This document shows, piece after piece, positions 24,617 through 36,400 of a stretch of DNA of 64,000 bases; within the stretch, counting starts at the first letter, position 1; every line of letters starts with the position of its first letter. The DNA is taken from assembly GCA_001986395.2 (NCBI GenBank), contig MQVO02000002.1, forward strand, positions 2,666,001-2,730,000, read 5' to 3'. Under the pieces are notes generated by a model. The model saw only the letters and a program-made list of their open reading frames with translations, made no database searches and was not told the origin of the DNA. The position numbers and the translations under genes were made by a program. The DNA is from Irpex lacteus. Taxonomy: Eukaryota > Basidiomycota > Agaricomycetes > Polyporales > Irpicaceae.

Positions 24617-26638
24617 ATGCTTGTACCGTTTGCATGGTCGATGACCTCTGCCGCACTCTTGGCTACCAGTGGCCTGGCCGTGAGGTTGCCTCTCACTACA
24701 AGATCCAGCTCCTCCGATCGAGGGTTTTCTTTTACCATGGCCAGCAGTTCGTCAAGTTCATCAGCAAATGACACACAAGGTTTCGAATCCCTTGCTAATA
24801 ACGACAACATTCTGGTACGATACTTCTTCGTGGCCTCAACGTAATATGGAAACGACTTATGTTAATTCAACCTTTAGTATCTACTGGAAGCCGAACTTGG
24901 TGGCTCTAGTAAGCAAAAATTCTCTATACGACTGAGGCGATACTTTGCTGACTGTTGGCCGATAGCATTCCGCTTCCAAATTGATACTGGCTCCGCGGAT
25001 CTTTGGGTGTTGACGAATGGTACTGGAAAGATAATTACTGTGACCAATGCGACGGACGTGCTAGCTGGGGTCGTATACGCCGACCAAAGCGGACTGCAGG
25101 GACCGGTTGACTACGCGCAATTAAAGCTTGGAGGGTACACCATCGACTCACAAGGTGTGTCCTGCCGGCTATGCAAGGCTATATCTAACTTACGCGCGAA
25201 TCAGCCTTCATCAACCCCAATAGGACTGTGAACCCCGCGCAGCTTGCTATAGGCGGTAGAGACGGCATTATAGGTCTTGGTTTCGATAGTTTATCGTCAG
25301 TCAACGCAGTCCTTAGACGGGCGTTTGGCAACGACACAACGTTGGGACGGACGCCGCTGACCAATATCTTCGAGCAAAATCCTGATACGCCAAATTGCCT
25401 CGACCTATATCTTCAGCGCTCAGGAGACCTTGAAACGACTCTCAACGGTACATTCCTCATCGGCGAGCACGCGGATGGATTCGAAGACGTGGAAAAGCAG
25501 CCAAAGCTATCCACTTTCGTCGACACTCGTTGGGTTGTCCCCCTGGATGACGTGTCCGTCAACGGGAAGCCCATCATACTTCCTAAAACCGCGCTGCCCA
25601 GGCTCAAGTCGAGTACCACCGGTCAAATTGGGGCAAACCTTGACACTGGTAGCTCTAACGTATTCATTACTCCCGCTATGTCCTCTGCGATCTACAGCTC
25701 TATTCCTGGCGCTGTACAGCTGAATGCATCAGACCCAACGTCACGGTGGGCAGTTCCCTGCACAAGCTCCACGAATGTCACATTCAAGTTTGGGTGAGTA
25801 ATAGACGTTAGGAACCGTATGCCCTCGTCTGACCATACTTTGCAGAGGAGTCGATTTTCCCATACATCCTCTGGATCTCACAACGGTGGCACAGATTACG
25901 GTCCCTGCTAACAACACCCAATTGAATGTGACATTATGCCTTTCGACGTACGACGGGACGGCCGATTCAACATGCTCCGGTGGCGACTGTGACGTTCTTT
26001 TGGGAGATGCTTTCCTTAGAAACGTCTATCAATCGTGAGTCAGCTCTCACATCGGTCTGTACGATAGGCTCAATCATGGAATTTCTAGTTATGTCTACGG
26101 GGAAGCCACCGATGGCAAGAGCGCGAACAATGGTAGCTACGTGCAACTGGTCCCGACCACGGATAGAAGTGCGGCGTGGAAGAATTTCCAACTGTCGCGC
26201 GCGGCATCGTTGAAGGATCTACCTCCTGATATCTTCAACTTCCCCGAACTGCTGTACACATCCAGCGGCGATAGCGCTTCTGCCAGTGGCGACGACGGCG
26301 AAGACTCTCAAGACAGTGGAGCTTCGACCGACGATTCTTCGACCGATGATTCGTTGACGTCCGGTCCTTCGAAGGCCGCCGGTACCTTCCTTGAGAGCGG
26401 CACCGACACCGATTCTAGCAACTCGCAGCTCCTTTCCCTCGTGGAAAAGTATGGCCCTGTTGTTATTGGTCTGTTGGCCGGGAACATCGCCATCGGCATC
26501 TTGCTTCTGGTCGTTGCTGTGGTATCCGCTTTGCGGAAGCCAACTGTCAAGTCGAGGACGATCAACCCTTCTTACGCACCTGTTCGTTTCAAGGAGGCAG
26601 AAGCCTCTGAGGAGAGGTATCACGACAACGACGGATAG
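24617..26638 (+). CDS. Pepsin-like (A1) aspartic protease with C-terminal membrane anchor
   Basis: Signal-like N-terminus MLVPFAWSMTSAALLATSGL, then a Ser-rich propeptide. After two short introns comes TFRFQIDTGSADLWV, holding the first catalytic DTGS. QLAIGGRDGIIGLGF is the typical flap-proximal strand, and the second catalytic motif is GQIGANLDTGSSNVFI. LGDAFLRNVYQSYVYGEATDG is the usual near-C-terminal strand. Both aspartates are intact, so it should be active. Several Asn-X-Ser/Thr sites fit passage through the secretory pathway. The tail is an acidic Ser/Thr/Asp-rich stalk (about 26270-26420) followed by a transmembrane helix (VVIGLLAGNIAIGILLLVVA) and a short basic tail, so it is a type I membrane protease at the plasma membrane, wall or vacuole. 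Stop at 26636-26638. Confidence 0.88.
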
Positions 26639-27012
26639 AGACTTGGATGGATATTTCTTATTTAAGCTTTCCACATTCTTTCTTTACGCATCTTATTCAC
26701 ATCGGACTCTACGCATCTGTACGCATGTTATTTTATTCTGATTTCTGTTGTAAGCAAGCACAACGGGTTCTACGCAAGTCGCCTAGATTGAGCAACATAT
26801 GTTGGCAGACGTGAGATCGGCATCGAGTACGAATGAGGCTGATACGTAAAAATGAACGTTATGAAATACGAAGCTCGACCGACGTGGGCGTGATGTATGA
26901 TAGCTACAATCCGGCCGCGGAGAACTCGTCCAACGCTTCCATCGTATGCGCAAACGTGAACAAACACGTAATTCCTTGCATGATATGTCAAGATTTAAAC
27001 TATAACTTGAAC
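26639..27012. other. Convergent 3' flanks
   Basis: About 370 bp of AT-rich sequence between the protease stop and the chromodomain-gene stop; no coding signal. Confidence 0.55.
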
Positions 27013-29456
27013 TTATGCATCTGAATCTTCATCACTGAAAGAACAATGAGTCGCGTGGATATGTCTCCGAACGTTCTACAAAGCCCTCATGAGAAAGTCA
27101 TCTTCCCAGGATAATTAAAGGCATCTTACATCTTCTGAGGTGAACAGCCCATGACAAGGCCCGCCCTTGGTCACATAGCGACAAACGTATAGATCAGAGG
27201 ATTGACTCTGGCTCAAAGACTGGAGATGTTTAGGAAGGATGTAGGCGCGAAAGAATGAAACCTTACTTCGTTGAGTTGGTTCTGCGAAGACAGCAAGTCT
27301 TCCAGCCGGATCTTGATCCCTGTGAGATACGAAAGCTCGCCCCGAAGACCTCTGGCCTCCGAATCCAGAACATCATACTTGTCCTGTAGAGCGTCGAGAT
27401 CGCCTTGAAGCAATCGAGCTTCTTGTATCTGTTCCTGCGCTATGCTGAGCTGTTGTCGTGTATCCTTTAATTCCCGTTGCAGCGTGACATGCTTCTCTTC
27501 AATTTCGGCAATGTTTTGAGCGCACTCTTCGCTCTGAATACGAAGCCTCGACTCTAGCTCATTGATGCGTGCAGTCAACTCAGAATGCTCAGCTGCTTTC
27601 CTCCGCACATCATCGTCCGTCCTCTGATCTCTCTTCACGAGGATGTCATACGTACTCTTCCACCGCCGAACCTCCGCCTGCAATGTATGCACGTGCTCTT
27701 CAGAAACCTTCTCCCAGCTTGCCCGAGCCGATTCCTGCATATCAAGGATCGCCTTGCGTAGCTCGTCAATTTGCGCTTGAGCGGACCTCAGCTCTTCCGC
27801 CTGCTCGAGAAACTTCTCTTCTGGTACGAGCGAGGACTGCGTCTTTCGGTAAGCTTCAAGCTCTCCTTCAAGATGGAGAATTTGCATGTCTGCCTCTCCG
27901 TTCTGTAAAAGGGCCACCTCCAGCTCGTCTTCTAGATGTCTGAGCTCGTTTCGTAGACTTGCGAGTTCTGCCTTCGTTTGAAGCTTCTCCTCTTCATCTG
28001 CGGCTTGACTTTCGGGGATGTATACGATCTAGACAAACCAAAAGCGAGTAGATCAACAAACTGCACGAGCAATCCAGACCGGACCTACCTGCGACTGACT
28101 GTCAACGACAGCTAACTGCGTCGAGGCCGTCGACGGTAATGTCATGAGATAAGATTGATCAGCTGGCAAGGAAGCAGGTAGACTCTGAAAGATTTCTCAG
28201 AATGAGATACCGTCGCGTTGAAGTGAGGTTTTACCGCAGATGGAGAAGCCCGTTGTACGACTGCCATGGGAGTATTTGCGGAATTGATTGATGACCTGCT
28301 CGGCGACGTCGGTTTGGAACGCACATCATCCGTGAACTGAATATATGCGGCCTCCATCTCTTGGACGAGTTGTAGGGAGTTGTCGTCGTCTAGTTGGGTA
28401 CCTAGAAAGGATTACTCGAGATACATATAAAACAAAATGTCGATACGTACTGTCTTGAATTGTATCAGATATATCGCGACTCTTCTTTGGCTTTTCTGGA
28501 GAGCTGAAGTCCTCAATAGGATCCTGGGATGGCAAGTATTGTTTGAAGACCGACGGCGATACTGCAGGTATAGGATACTGTGGTTTCGGTAGACTCTTTC
28601 GAAGAACAGTTTTCGACGCGCTTATATTAGATTTCCGAGGACCCGAAGCTGGATGTCTGCTGTTGACAAGCCTTCTGAGGTCTTCGTGGACCTGCCTGTT
28701 CGATGTACGGCTATCTACTGAAGACCCTCTCTCTGCAGCGGGTTTCGTTTGGGGGACATCTTCATCCTCAAGAGAAATACGATCGTCTTCAGCAACAGCG
28801 AGCTGAGTTTCGGGTATTACTTCCTCTTGATCGTCTTCTTCGGGCGCTGAGCTCGTCTTTGAGCCTGGAAAGGCGTGTCAGTTTTGTAACACCCAGCGCT
28901 GTGAAAATGCAGCTCACTTGTCGCTCGGTTCGCTTCAACAGGAGGACTAATCTTACGTCGTTTACGTTGTTTTGGAACGTCAACAACGACATGTAAGGAA
29001 TCTATTTGAAGACATTACTACCAAGCGAGAGCCTGAATAGCCTCTTCCCATACCTTTCGACCCATGTTTATTAGCCACAGCTGTAGCGACAGATATTGAC
29101 CGCGTCTGTCTGCTAGATTCTGATCCTCCTCTACTATTACTGTCGGTGTCTCGTTTCCTCTTGAGACTCTTCTGCTTCGGCGGCTTGTCTAGTTCACTAT
29201 GCCGCTGCTTGCCCTTCTTTTTAGGCGCGTCTTTCTTTGCCTTTGCTGCTGCTTTCTTCGCGTTCCATGCCTTCACCAGTTCTGGTGCTGACTTCAAGGG
29301 CTTGTCCGTCCAGCTGGGCTCCCATGGTTTGCCTGTTTCTGGGTCGATTCCGGCCCACGTTACCAGATACTGCCATCTTGACTCGTCCAGGATTTCCAAT
29401 ATCTCCCATAGTTCTTGAGAGGGCTCTGCTGATTGACTTTCATCCTGCTCATCCAT
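27013..29456 (-). CDS. Chromodomain / coiled-coil / zinc-finger protein
   Basis: Multi-exon, about 650 residues. The N-terminal chromodomain (residues about 15-70) reads ELWEILEILDESRWQYLVTW then AGIDPETGKPWEPSW, with the aromatic cage positions W/Y/W expected of a methyl-lysine reader. A Lys-rich stretch (KKKGKQRHSELDKPPKQKSL, KRKRD) could bind DNA or act as a nuclear signal. The middle is Ser/Pro-rich and disordered. A long heptad coiled coil (encoded about 27290-27990: EELRSAQAQIDELRKAI..., ARINELESRLRIQSEECAQN) predicts dimerisation. The final exons, joined in frame after two introns, give CRYVTKGGPCHGLF and NVRRHIHATHC, a C2H2/C2HC-like finger, then an acidic tail and TAA at 27013-27015. 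Probably a heterochromatin or histone-mark effector; I do not know a named homologue with this order. Confidence 0.75.
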
Positions 29457-29610
29457 TGTTTATTCGTGGAAAAGATGTTGTATTTGAGACTAGATGAGGA
29501 TAAAGAGGAGAGTTGGCGGCCACAGCTGCAGAGACGCGTTTGATGATATTTGGCATAGACGCCCGGGTTATTATGAGCGCCTATTGACCAGATTAGTCAA
29601 GTATATTTGG

Positions 29611-29646
29611 CATCAGCGAAAGCGCAGGAGCCTGACCTGTGCAGGT
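29611..29646 (+). repeat. Left terminal inverted repeat
   Basis: Begins CATCAGCGAAAG and contains CCTGACCTG. Read inward, it matches the reverse complement of 38917-38952 at 28 of 36 positions with no gap; seven of the eight differences are transitions, and five fall in CpG/TpG/CpA steps. Confidence 0.8.
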
Positions 29647-29822
29647 AATGGACTACCTGAGATACCTGTGCCACCTGGGTCAGAGGTCGTCCGATCTGAC
29701 AATACCTGGTGATCCCTCTGACGACCTGATGTTACCTGTAAGCTCGTCCAGGTCACCTTTACCTGTCAGATTGCCCAGGTGGTCTCAGGTAGTCTCAGGT
29801 ATTGCTCGGCGTCTGCACAGGT
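29635..29822. repeat. Left subterminal array of ACCTG/CAGGT
   Basis: Fourteen copies of ACCTG or its complement CAGGT begin at 29635, 29642, 29655, 29664, 29673, 29704, 29724, 29734, 29749, 29761, 29776, 29786, 29796 and 29818. Chance expectation in this length is below one. Spacings are often 9-10 bp. Copies on the left are mainly ACCTG and those on the right mainly CAGGT. Subterminal motif arrays of this kind are known transposase-binding sites in several DNA transposon superfamilies. Confidence 0.8.
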
Positions 29823-30017
29823 CTACCCCCTCGTTTTTCATGTTGTCACTGCACCCGATGCATGGTGATTAATGATTAATTGCGATCCCGACCGATTCAA
29901 TCGTTCTTGAGATTTGTTCTGAAAGATATATGATTCACTTCGATTGCGCATCGAGATTTGTTCATAACAATAAATTCGATTTGGTCACCGCCTGTACGCA
30001 TCAAAATTACATGTATT

Positions 30018-31889
30018 CTACTGTACACCAATAGGAGCCTCTCCACCAGCAGCAGTCCCGACGTGCAGGCGACTAGCCATCAATTGCGAAAAGTCATCAT
30101 CCTCGTTCGACTCCGGAGCATGAAAGGCGACCGCCTCCTCGTCGCGAGGACCTTTCTGGAAGATTTGCCTAATCATCGGAGCAGTCAGCATGAAAGAATG
30201 CTTAGTAATATCAACGAAACGATACACACCAATCCCACCAGTTCAGTGTCTGTACAACCCATGTGTAAGCAGGCGAGTCCACGGTGACGTTGTTCTCGAA
30301 CAGCGCCACGATATTGTTGAAGAAACGACGGTTGTTGAATCCACCGTCCACCAAACACCAGTCACTTTGCGAGCTCAGCATATGGCGGGCCTAGTATACT
30401 TGTTAGCTGTAATCATAGCAGTCTCGACAGAATACGACTCACTTGGACAACCGCATACGCAATGGTGCGAGGTGTAGTACGCTCGAGACCTATGAGCTGA
30501 GCTTGATTCTGGCGACCAGTAGCCGCCACGGTGCCCAGCGCTGAAGCACGGCCCGTGAAGATGTGCTTATACACAAAAACACACAGTGCCCCCTTCAGAA
30601 GCCCGTTGAGACGATCAGCAGCATTGTAAAGCTGGCCATATGGGTACAGGTACGCAGGCAGATTCTCCGCCGTGCAAGGGAGCGATCCGGCCTCCAGCTG
30701 AATGCATGTCCTTTTGATACGGAGTCAAATGATGTACGTCATAGCAAATATTAAAGGTACGTACCCAGCGGGATCACCGTGGTAGGCTGCCGAGTAACGG
30801 TGAGGGCACAAGAGGCTGCCGATCCATATGTTATGGAACCCGCGGGTGGATTTGTCTGCCAACCGCAGAAGAGCGAGGGCCTCCTCGGCTTCCATATCCA
30901 TGAGCGTCATAGTCACGTAACGAAGCCCGTCCATCTTGAGCTTCGTGGTGTCATCTGATCGCGCTGCACGCGCAGTGGTGTCCATCTAATTGGAGTACTC
31001 GAGGTATGAGAGGCATACTTTATGGTTGATAAAATAATATGAGCGCACCTCTCGAATGGCCGTGTAGAGCACAGCAGGGTCCACATTCTCCGGGCTCACG
31101 AAGAGATCCTTGAGCCCCGGCTGGACATCTAATAATGCCTTGAAGGCATTAATATACTCCAGCCGCTCTTCGGCCTTCCTGAATCAGTATGAAATGAATT
31201 AGTTTGATTTCTGAGGTGAGGTAGCTGAAAGACGAACATAGCGGTAAGCTGGTGATCATTATCCATCAAAAGCCGAGTTGGATCTTCGGCGTTGTTGATG
31301 TCACAAGCGATACCAAGCTTGATGCAGAGTACCACACCCATGAACGGGTGATGGACACGCACAAAGGAACGGACAGCTCGGTCCAAGGCCTCAGCGATAT
31401 CCGATGGTTCAGTCAAGGTGACAGACTGGGCACCACTGAACCAGATAATTCGAGTCAGATGTGTTGTAGTGGTGATTATGCAACAAGTACCTACCGTCTA
31501 CGCCTTCGAGAGGTAGCTCTGCGGGACTGCCAGGTGTTCATGGCATCGCGAAACAATTGACCTACTCGGGACTCCCCTAGCGGCGTCTCCGTCGGTAGCT
31601 GAGTAACAGGAGGGGTAGCCATGGGAAGTCGAAATTGGGGATGGAAGTCTCGCTGAATTGGGAGCGATGGCATGGGCGAGCATTTTATATCGCAGCAAGC
31701 CACGCCTGACTCAGAGTTCCGATTTTCTGGTGAGACTCGGGACTTCAGAATTCGGTTGAGTAGAGAGACGGCAGACCTCGGCAGTAGATTGTGCGTACCT
31801 GTACTCTCTCCGTAGTCTCGCGCAATCATCATTCCGATCTCCGCGAAGTCCCAGCAGCTGGGTACGCCAGCGCTTGTAGCATTATCCAT
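30018..31889 (-). CDS. DUF6698-like protein carried inside the transposon
   Basis: Seven exons (31495-31889, 31238-31435, 31049-31178, 30765-30985, 30443-30710, 30230-30390, 30018-30168) sum to 1524 nt and translate without interruption to 507 residues. The N-terminus is disordered. A helical middle follows (DIAEALDRAVRSFVRVHHPF, KAEERLEYINAFKALLDVQP). The conserved part reads STRGFHNIWIGSLLCPHRYS, PAYLYPYGQLYNAADRLNGL, LKGALCVFVYKHIFTGRASA, TPRTIAYAVVQARHMLSS, DWCLVDGGFNNRRFFNNIVA and LNWWDWQIF. This pattern (LLCP, FLY..G, L.G..L....YIF, VTPR.IAY.A...RF.LSS...W..VDG.F....FY..IV, ..WW....FG) is what I recall of DUF6698, a family expanded in agaricomycetes; function unknown. The family name is from memory and moderately sure. 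Confidence 0.7.
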
Positions 31890-32155
31890 ACCTCTTTTAG
31901 TAACTATTCAAGATTGCAGTAGATATACTTCCGCCTTTCTTTGACCGTAACTGAGACTTCACGTGTGCACAATCTTTGCGGACCAAATGCGAACAAAACC
32001 TGTGTAAAAAAACTTTTTCACCTGGCTAGTGTTCCATGAGGAAGTTCGACGTACCACGAAACAGCCGGCCGACGACAATTGGCAACATCCTTGCTATCAC
32101 GGTCCCGACACCATCAACTTGAACTTGTCTCCCCCCGTCACAGCCAGCATTCCGC

Positions 32156-33168
32156 ATGCCTTCGCTGCGGTCTTTCCAGTTTTGTCTCGACACTACTGCC
32201 AACACAATTCAGCGCGTAGATTGTCCGGTGCAGGATGGTGCGGGTACTCAACTTGTTCTTCACTTTCCCTCTTCTATAGCTGCAAGATCTGTTCATATTG
32301 TAAGCGTCACTTGGATAGTTTGTAGTAATAAATCGTGCTTACCCAATTTTGTAGACACTGTCATTTGATGAAACGAGGCCACAGTCAGTCATCGCGCCAG
32401 CTCCAGGCCCGACATGCGACTTGAATCCTGCTGGCTTGTGGACATCACCTATTACCAAGAGCCAGCAGGAAGCAGCAGCGGCAGAAATGAGTAGGTCTAG
32501 TTTCCATTAGAATTGAACCGAGTTACTCATAAAAGTTCTGACTTACCGCAGGCGCCGTGGAGAGTTCAAGTGCCGCTATATGCACTGAGGCACCTGTACC
32601 TGTTCGACTACTTGACAGTTCAGAGTCAGAGACAACGAACAGGCCCGTTGCTGGTAAGTAGCCTTGAATTCCTCATAGAGTACTGAGAATTCATGTGAGG
32701 ACAGTGGGTAGTAGTGCAGTTACCGAACCGCCACGTCGTCCTCGCAAGGAGCTTCTTATTCGCAGAGCCCCCAAAACCATACCGCACTCAGGTAATAGTA
32801 TTGAATTGCCTGGTGAGAACGCTTAATACAGTTGTACATCTGCTGGATCTGATTATCACTCTGAAGTAGCGGCGGCAGGTAGTTCAGCTCCACGTACCGT
32901 CAAGCTAATACGTCGGTCTATCCTGCTTGTTCCATATCCGCGTCATGATCCCGTTACTCCTACTAAAGGTTTGTCCCCTCGTGTAGTCACTCCTATTCGT
33001 ACCAAACAGAAGGAGAGGTTGGCTAGTGCTCGCAAGACCCACGAGGCGCTACCTATGTATTGTCTATCAGAGCGACCTGTGTGTCGAAAACTGTTTGTAA
33101 GCCCTTCGTTAGTTCCTTCATCTGTGAAAGGGGAGACAGATGACGTACCTGAGGACTGGCTTCTGTAA
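32156..33168 (+). CDS. Unknown 252-residue protein inside the transposon
   Basis: Not recognised. Five exons (32156-32299, 32355-32490, 32552-32653, 32705-32791, 32879-33168) sum to 759 nt with all joins in phase, which supports a real gene. The protein begins MPSLRSFQFCLDTTANTIQR. It is rich in Ser, Pro, Thr and Arg, and contains two related blocks split by an intron: GSSAVTEPPRRPRKELLIRR and GSSAPRTVKLIRRSILLVPY. It ends KGETDDVPEDWLL. No signal peptide, membrane helix or catalytic motif is visible. It is probably disordered and basic, possibly nucleic-acid binding. It lies just upstream of, and in the same direction as, the transposase gene, so it may be an accessory factor of the element. 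Confidence 0.55.
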
Positions 33169-33420
33169 TGTTAACACTATTCTTGTCGAGGCAACATGCG
33201 TGGATGTACTATGTGGAGAGGTTTGAACGTGACAGCTGTACTTTCAATATTTTCCCTCAGTCACACTTGTGTCACAAGCGTGAGAGCGGTTTGTCTATAT
33301 GTGAGAATTCAAAATCTGGTGTACTCTTCAACCTTGTCAATAACAGCACGTTGCAACAACTATGCCATACTTGCTATGATTCTCCTCAGACTGTGCTACG
33401 TCCTCTTGCTGGCCATTATA

Positions 33421-36400
33421 ATGGGGTGGACGTGCTACGATGGCTGTCCCTCGGGTTCGAAGGGGTTTCCTACCGAAAAAGGCCTTCAACGTCACCAGAA
33501 TAGCTGCCCGTTTGCACAACAAGGGTTTGCTTCTGCGATTGCGGCTTCAAAGCGTAAACTAGCAGCTGAAAAAGAAGAGGCTGCAATCAAAGCTCTCGCA
33601 AATGAGCAGGCTGAGGCCGAGCGGCAGAGACTACGAGAATTGGAAGCAGAGGCATCGTTTCTACCAGTAGATAGCACTCCACAGGTCTGTGCGAGAGCTA
33701 CCTATACAGTAATACTGAACGTGAATCTTTCATCTAGAGAGAACCAAGCCCTGCACCCATTCCTACTGGCCGCTTCCCTCGTGTTCGTAAACCTCCAAGG
33801 TTTTTTCCAGGTCTTGTGCCGCATGGTCTTCTACCTCAGCCACTCCGTGCACTTATTCCTCAGCCACTGCCTCCACCCCCTCAGTCCATACAAGACGTTG
33901 GACTTTCTCCTCCTGAACCGGTTCGCACCCCCTCTCCGTCACCACTGCCAGCATACACCTCTACTCCCGTCAACGGCTTTGGTCTCTTTCGAGCATACTT
34001 GACCACCCCCACGAGAGATCCAGAGGCCGACCTCTCACTAGATGACTTCTGTGATGGTCCCACGTTCGCTGTAGCACGACCAGCTTCCCAGCCATGGTGG
34101 GCTTGCTTCGGCCGCACATCCATAAAGCAGATATCGGAGAAGTTCTTTGCACCATTTCTCAATGCAACTACGTTCCGCCTTATGGCATGGTTCTACTCTG
34201 GATCAAGCATGAAGTCACTTGGAGAGTTAGATCGGCTAGTGAAAGATGTTTTATGCGCAGATGACTTTTCTGTAGACGATCTCCAGACATTCTCTGCTGC
34301 ACGCGAAGCCCGACGCGTTGACGAGTGGGAGGACATGGAGACAACCGACGGTCCCTTTAGAACCAAAGATGGGTGGCATGAGTCATCTGTGTCCATCCGC
34401 GTGCCATGCGAAGACACTTCTCAGGCTCTCCCGGAACACCAGGCTCCAGAGTTCCAGGTCCCGGGGGTCTATCATCGCTCTCTCGTCGACATCATCCGCA
34501 CTACGTTTGAAAGTCCCGCCGCACTAATGTATCATTTGACCCCTTTTAAACTCTATGCACGGCCGTCTGTGGCGACATCACCATCTCTGAACAACTCAAC
34601 GGCAACCGGACCACTAGACGACAGCTCAGAGGCTCAGCCCGAAAGGGTATACAGCGAATTATACAACTCTGATGCGATGAATGATGAGTATGAACGTATC
34701 AATGCTCGCTTTTCCACCGGACCAATACCAGGCTCACAAGACCCAACCTCTGCGTCCACATCTACCGGCCCGCCTTTGCCTACAATAGAGAATGTCATCG
34801 CTGCTATGATGCTCTGGTCGGATTCCACGCACCTGGCATCTTTCGGTAGTGCCTCACTTTGGCCGGCCTATCTTTACTTCGGAAATCAGTCCAAGTACAC
34901 GCGCAGCAAACCGTCCGAATTTGCGGCTCATCATATAGCATATTTACCCTCGGTAAGCCCTATCAGTGAAGCTCATTAATACACAAAACTGACCATATGT
35001 GTATAAAGCTGCCAGGCAAGTTCGCAGACTGGTTTCGCTCGAATTTTGGCAACGCACCCTCTGCGGACATCCTTACCCACTGCAAACGCGAGCTGATGCA
35101 TGGTGTATGGTGTTTGCTACTCGATAAAGAGTTTCTTCATGCGTATGAACATGGGATGCTTGTCAGATTTGCAGATGGAGTCACACGAAGAGTATTCCCT
35201 CGTATATTTACATACTCAGCTGATTATCCCGAGAAGTACGTGTCGATCTTGGGTCTACTTACAGCTTGGCTAATCATCGTACAAAGGGTCCTACTTGCAA
35301 CGCTCAAGTTTTTAGCTGAGACACCATGCCCACGGTGTCTCATCCGTAAATGCGACATCTCTGGGCTTGGAACAAAGCTGGACGCTCGACGACGCGCGCA
35401 GAAACGTTCTGATAGTGATCAGCGAAGATCTCTCCTGGAGCGATGCCGCACTTGGATCTTCGACAGGGGCATGAAGGTTCGAAGTAAAGCAGTTGAAACG
35501 GTCTTAGGGCCCTTTTCGTGGGTTCCCACCCGTGTAAGTTATCATCGTGTGAGCTCAGACTCGGATGATGTCCTCACAGCTGAGATTATCTAGAACGCAT
35601 TTTCTGAGAAGCTACAACAGTTCGGGGCCAGTTTCTATGAAATTTTTGTGCCAGACCTGCTCCACGAATTTGAAATCGGAGTTTGGAAGGCAACGTTCGC
35701 TCACACCGTTCGGGTTCTCTTTGCTGCTGGTGGAGACAAGGTTCAGGAACTAAACGAACGTTTTCGGCAAGTACCCACCTTTGGACGCGACACCATTCGG
35801 CGGTTCACAGGGAATATGGCCGATATGAAGAAGCTGGGCGCACGCGATTTCGAGGACCTCCTACAATGCTCTATTCCCGTATTCGAAGGGCTACTTCCGG
35901 AGCCGTTCAACACAATACTGATGGACCTACTGTGGGATCTGGCGACCTGGCATGGCTTGGCGAAGCTTCGAATGCATACGTCAACCACGCTTGTTCATCT
36001 CGAGCATGCGACCACGGCTTTGGGTAAGTCACTGCGTCAATTCAAAGACCAGATATGCAGTCACTACGTTACAAAGGAGCTACCTCGAGAAACTGCCGCA
36101 AGGGGTCGCCGAACGGCTGCACTAGTTGCAAAGAATCAAGGTGCCGATGAAAGCAGCGGTCGTGGACGCGGTCGCGGTCGTGGGCGAGGTGGTGGTAGAG
36201 GTAGAGGTAGAGGTGGTGGAGGTGGCGGGACCGCCAACTTGGACAGTTCGAGTGGTGTTGCACTGTCGGATGTGCCTGCAACCGGACTCGCTGACGCAAC
36301 GGCTTCGCAGCCCACGGGCGACGAGGCTCAGGCCATAGCTCCTAAGAAGAAGGACCCACGTATCAAAGTGTTCAACCTGAGTACTTACAAGCTCCACGCG

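Noticed and set aside
29597..29602. TCAAGT outside both transposon ends as a target-site duplication
   Set aside because: It is 8 bp from the left end but 5 bp from the right end, and on the right it is part of a TTCAAG repeat; a six-base match at unequal distance is weak.
33196..33420. Upstream in-frame extension of the transposase with hydrophobic residues
   Set aside because: The 75 extra codons look like noncoding leader; the zinc finger starts directly after the ATG at 33421.
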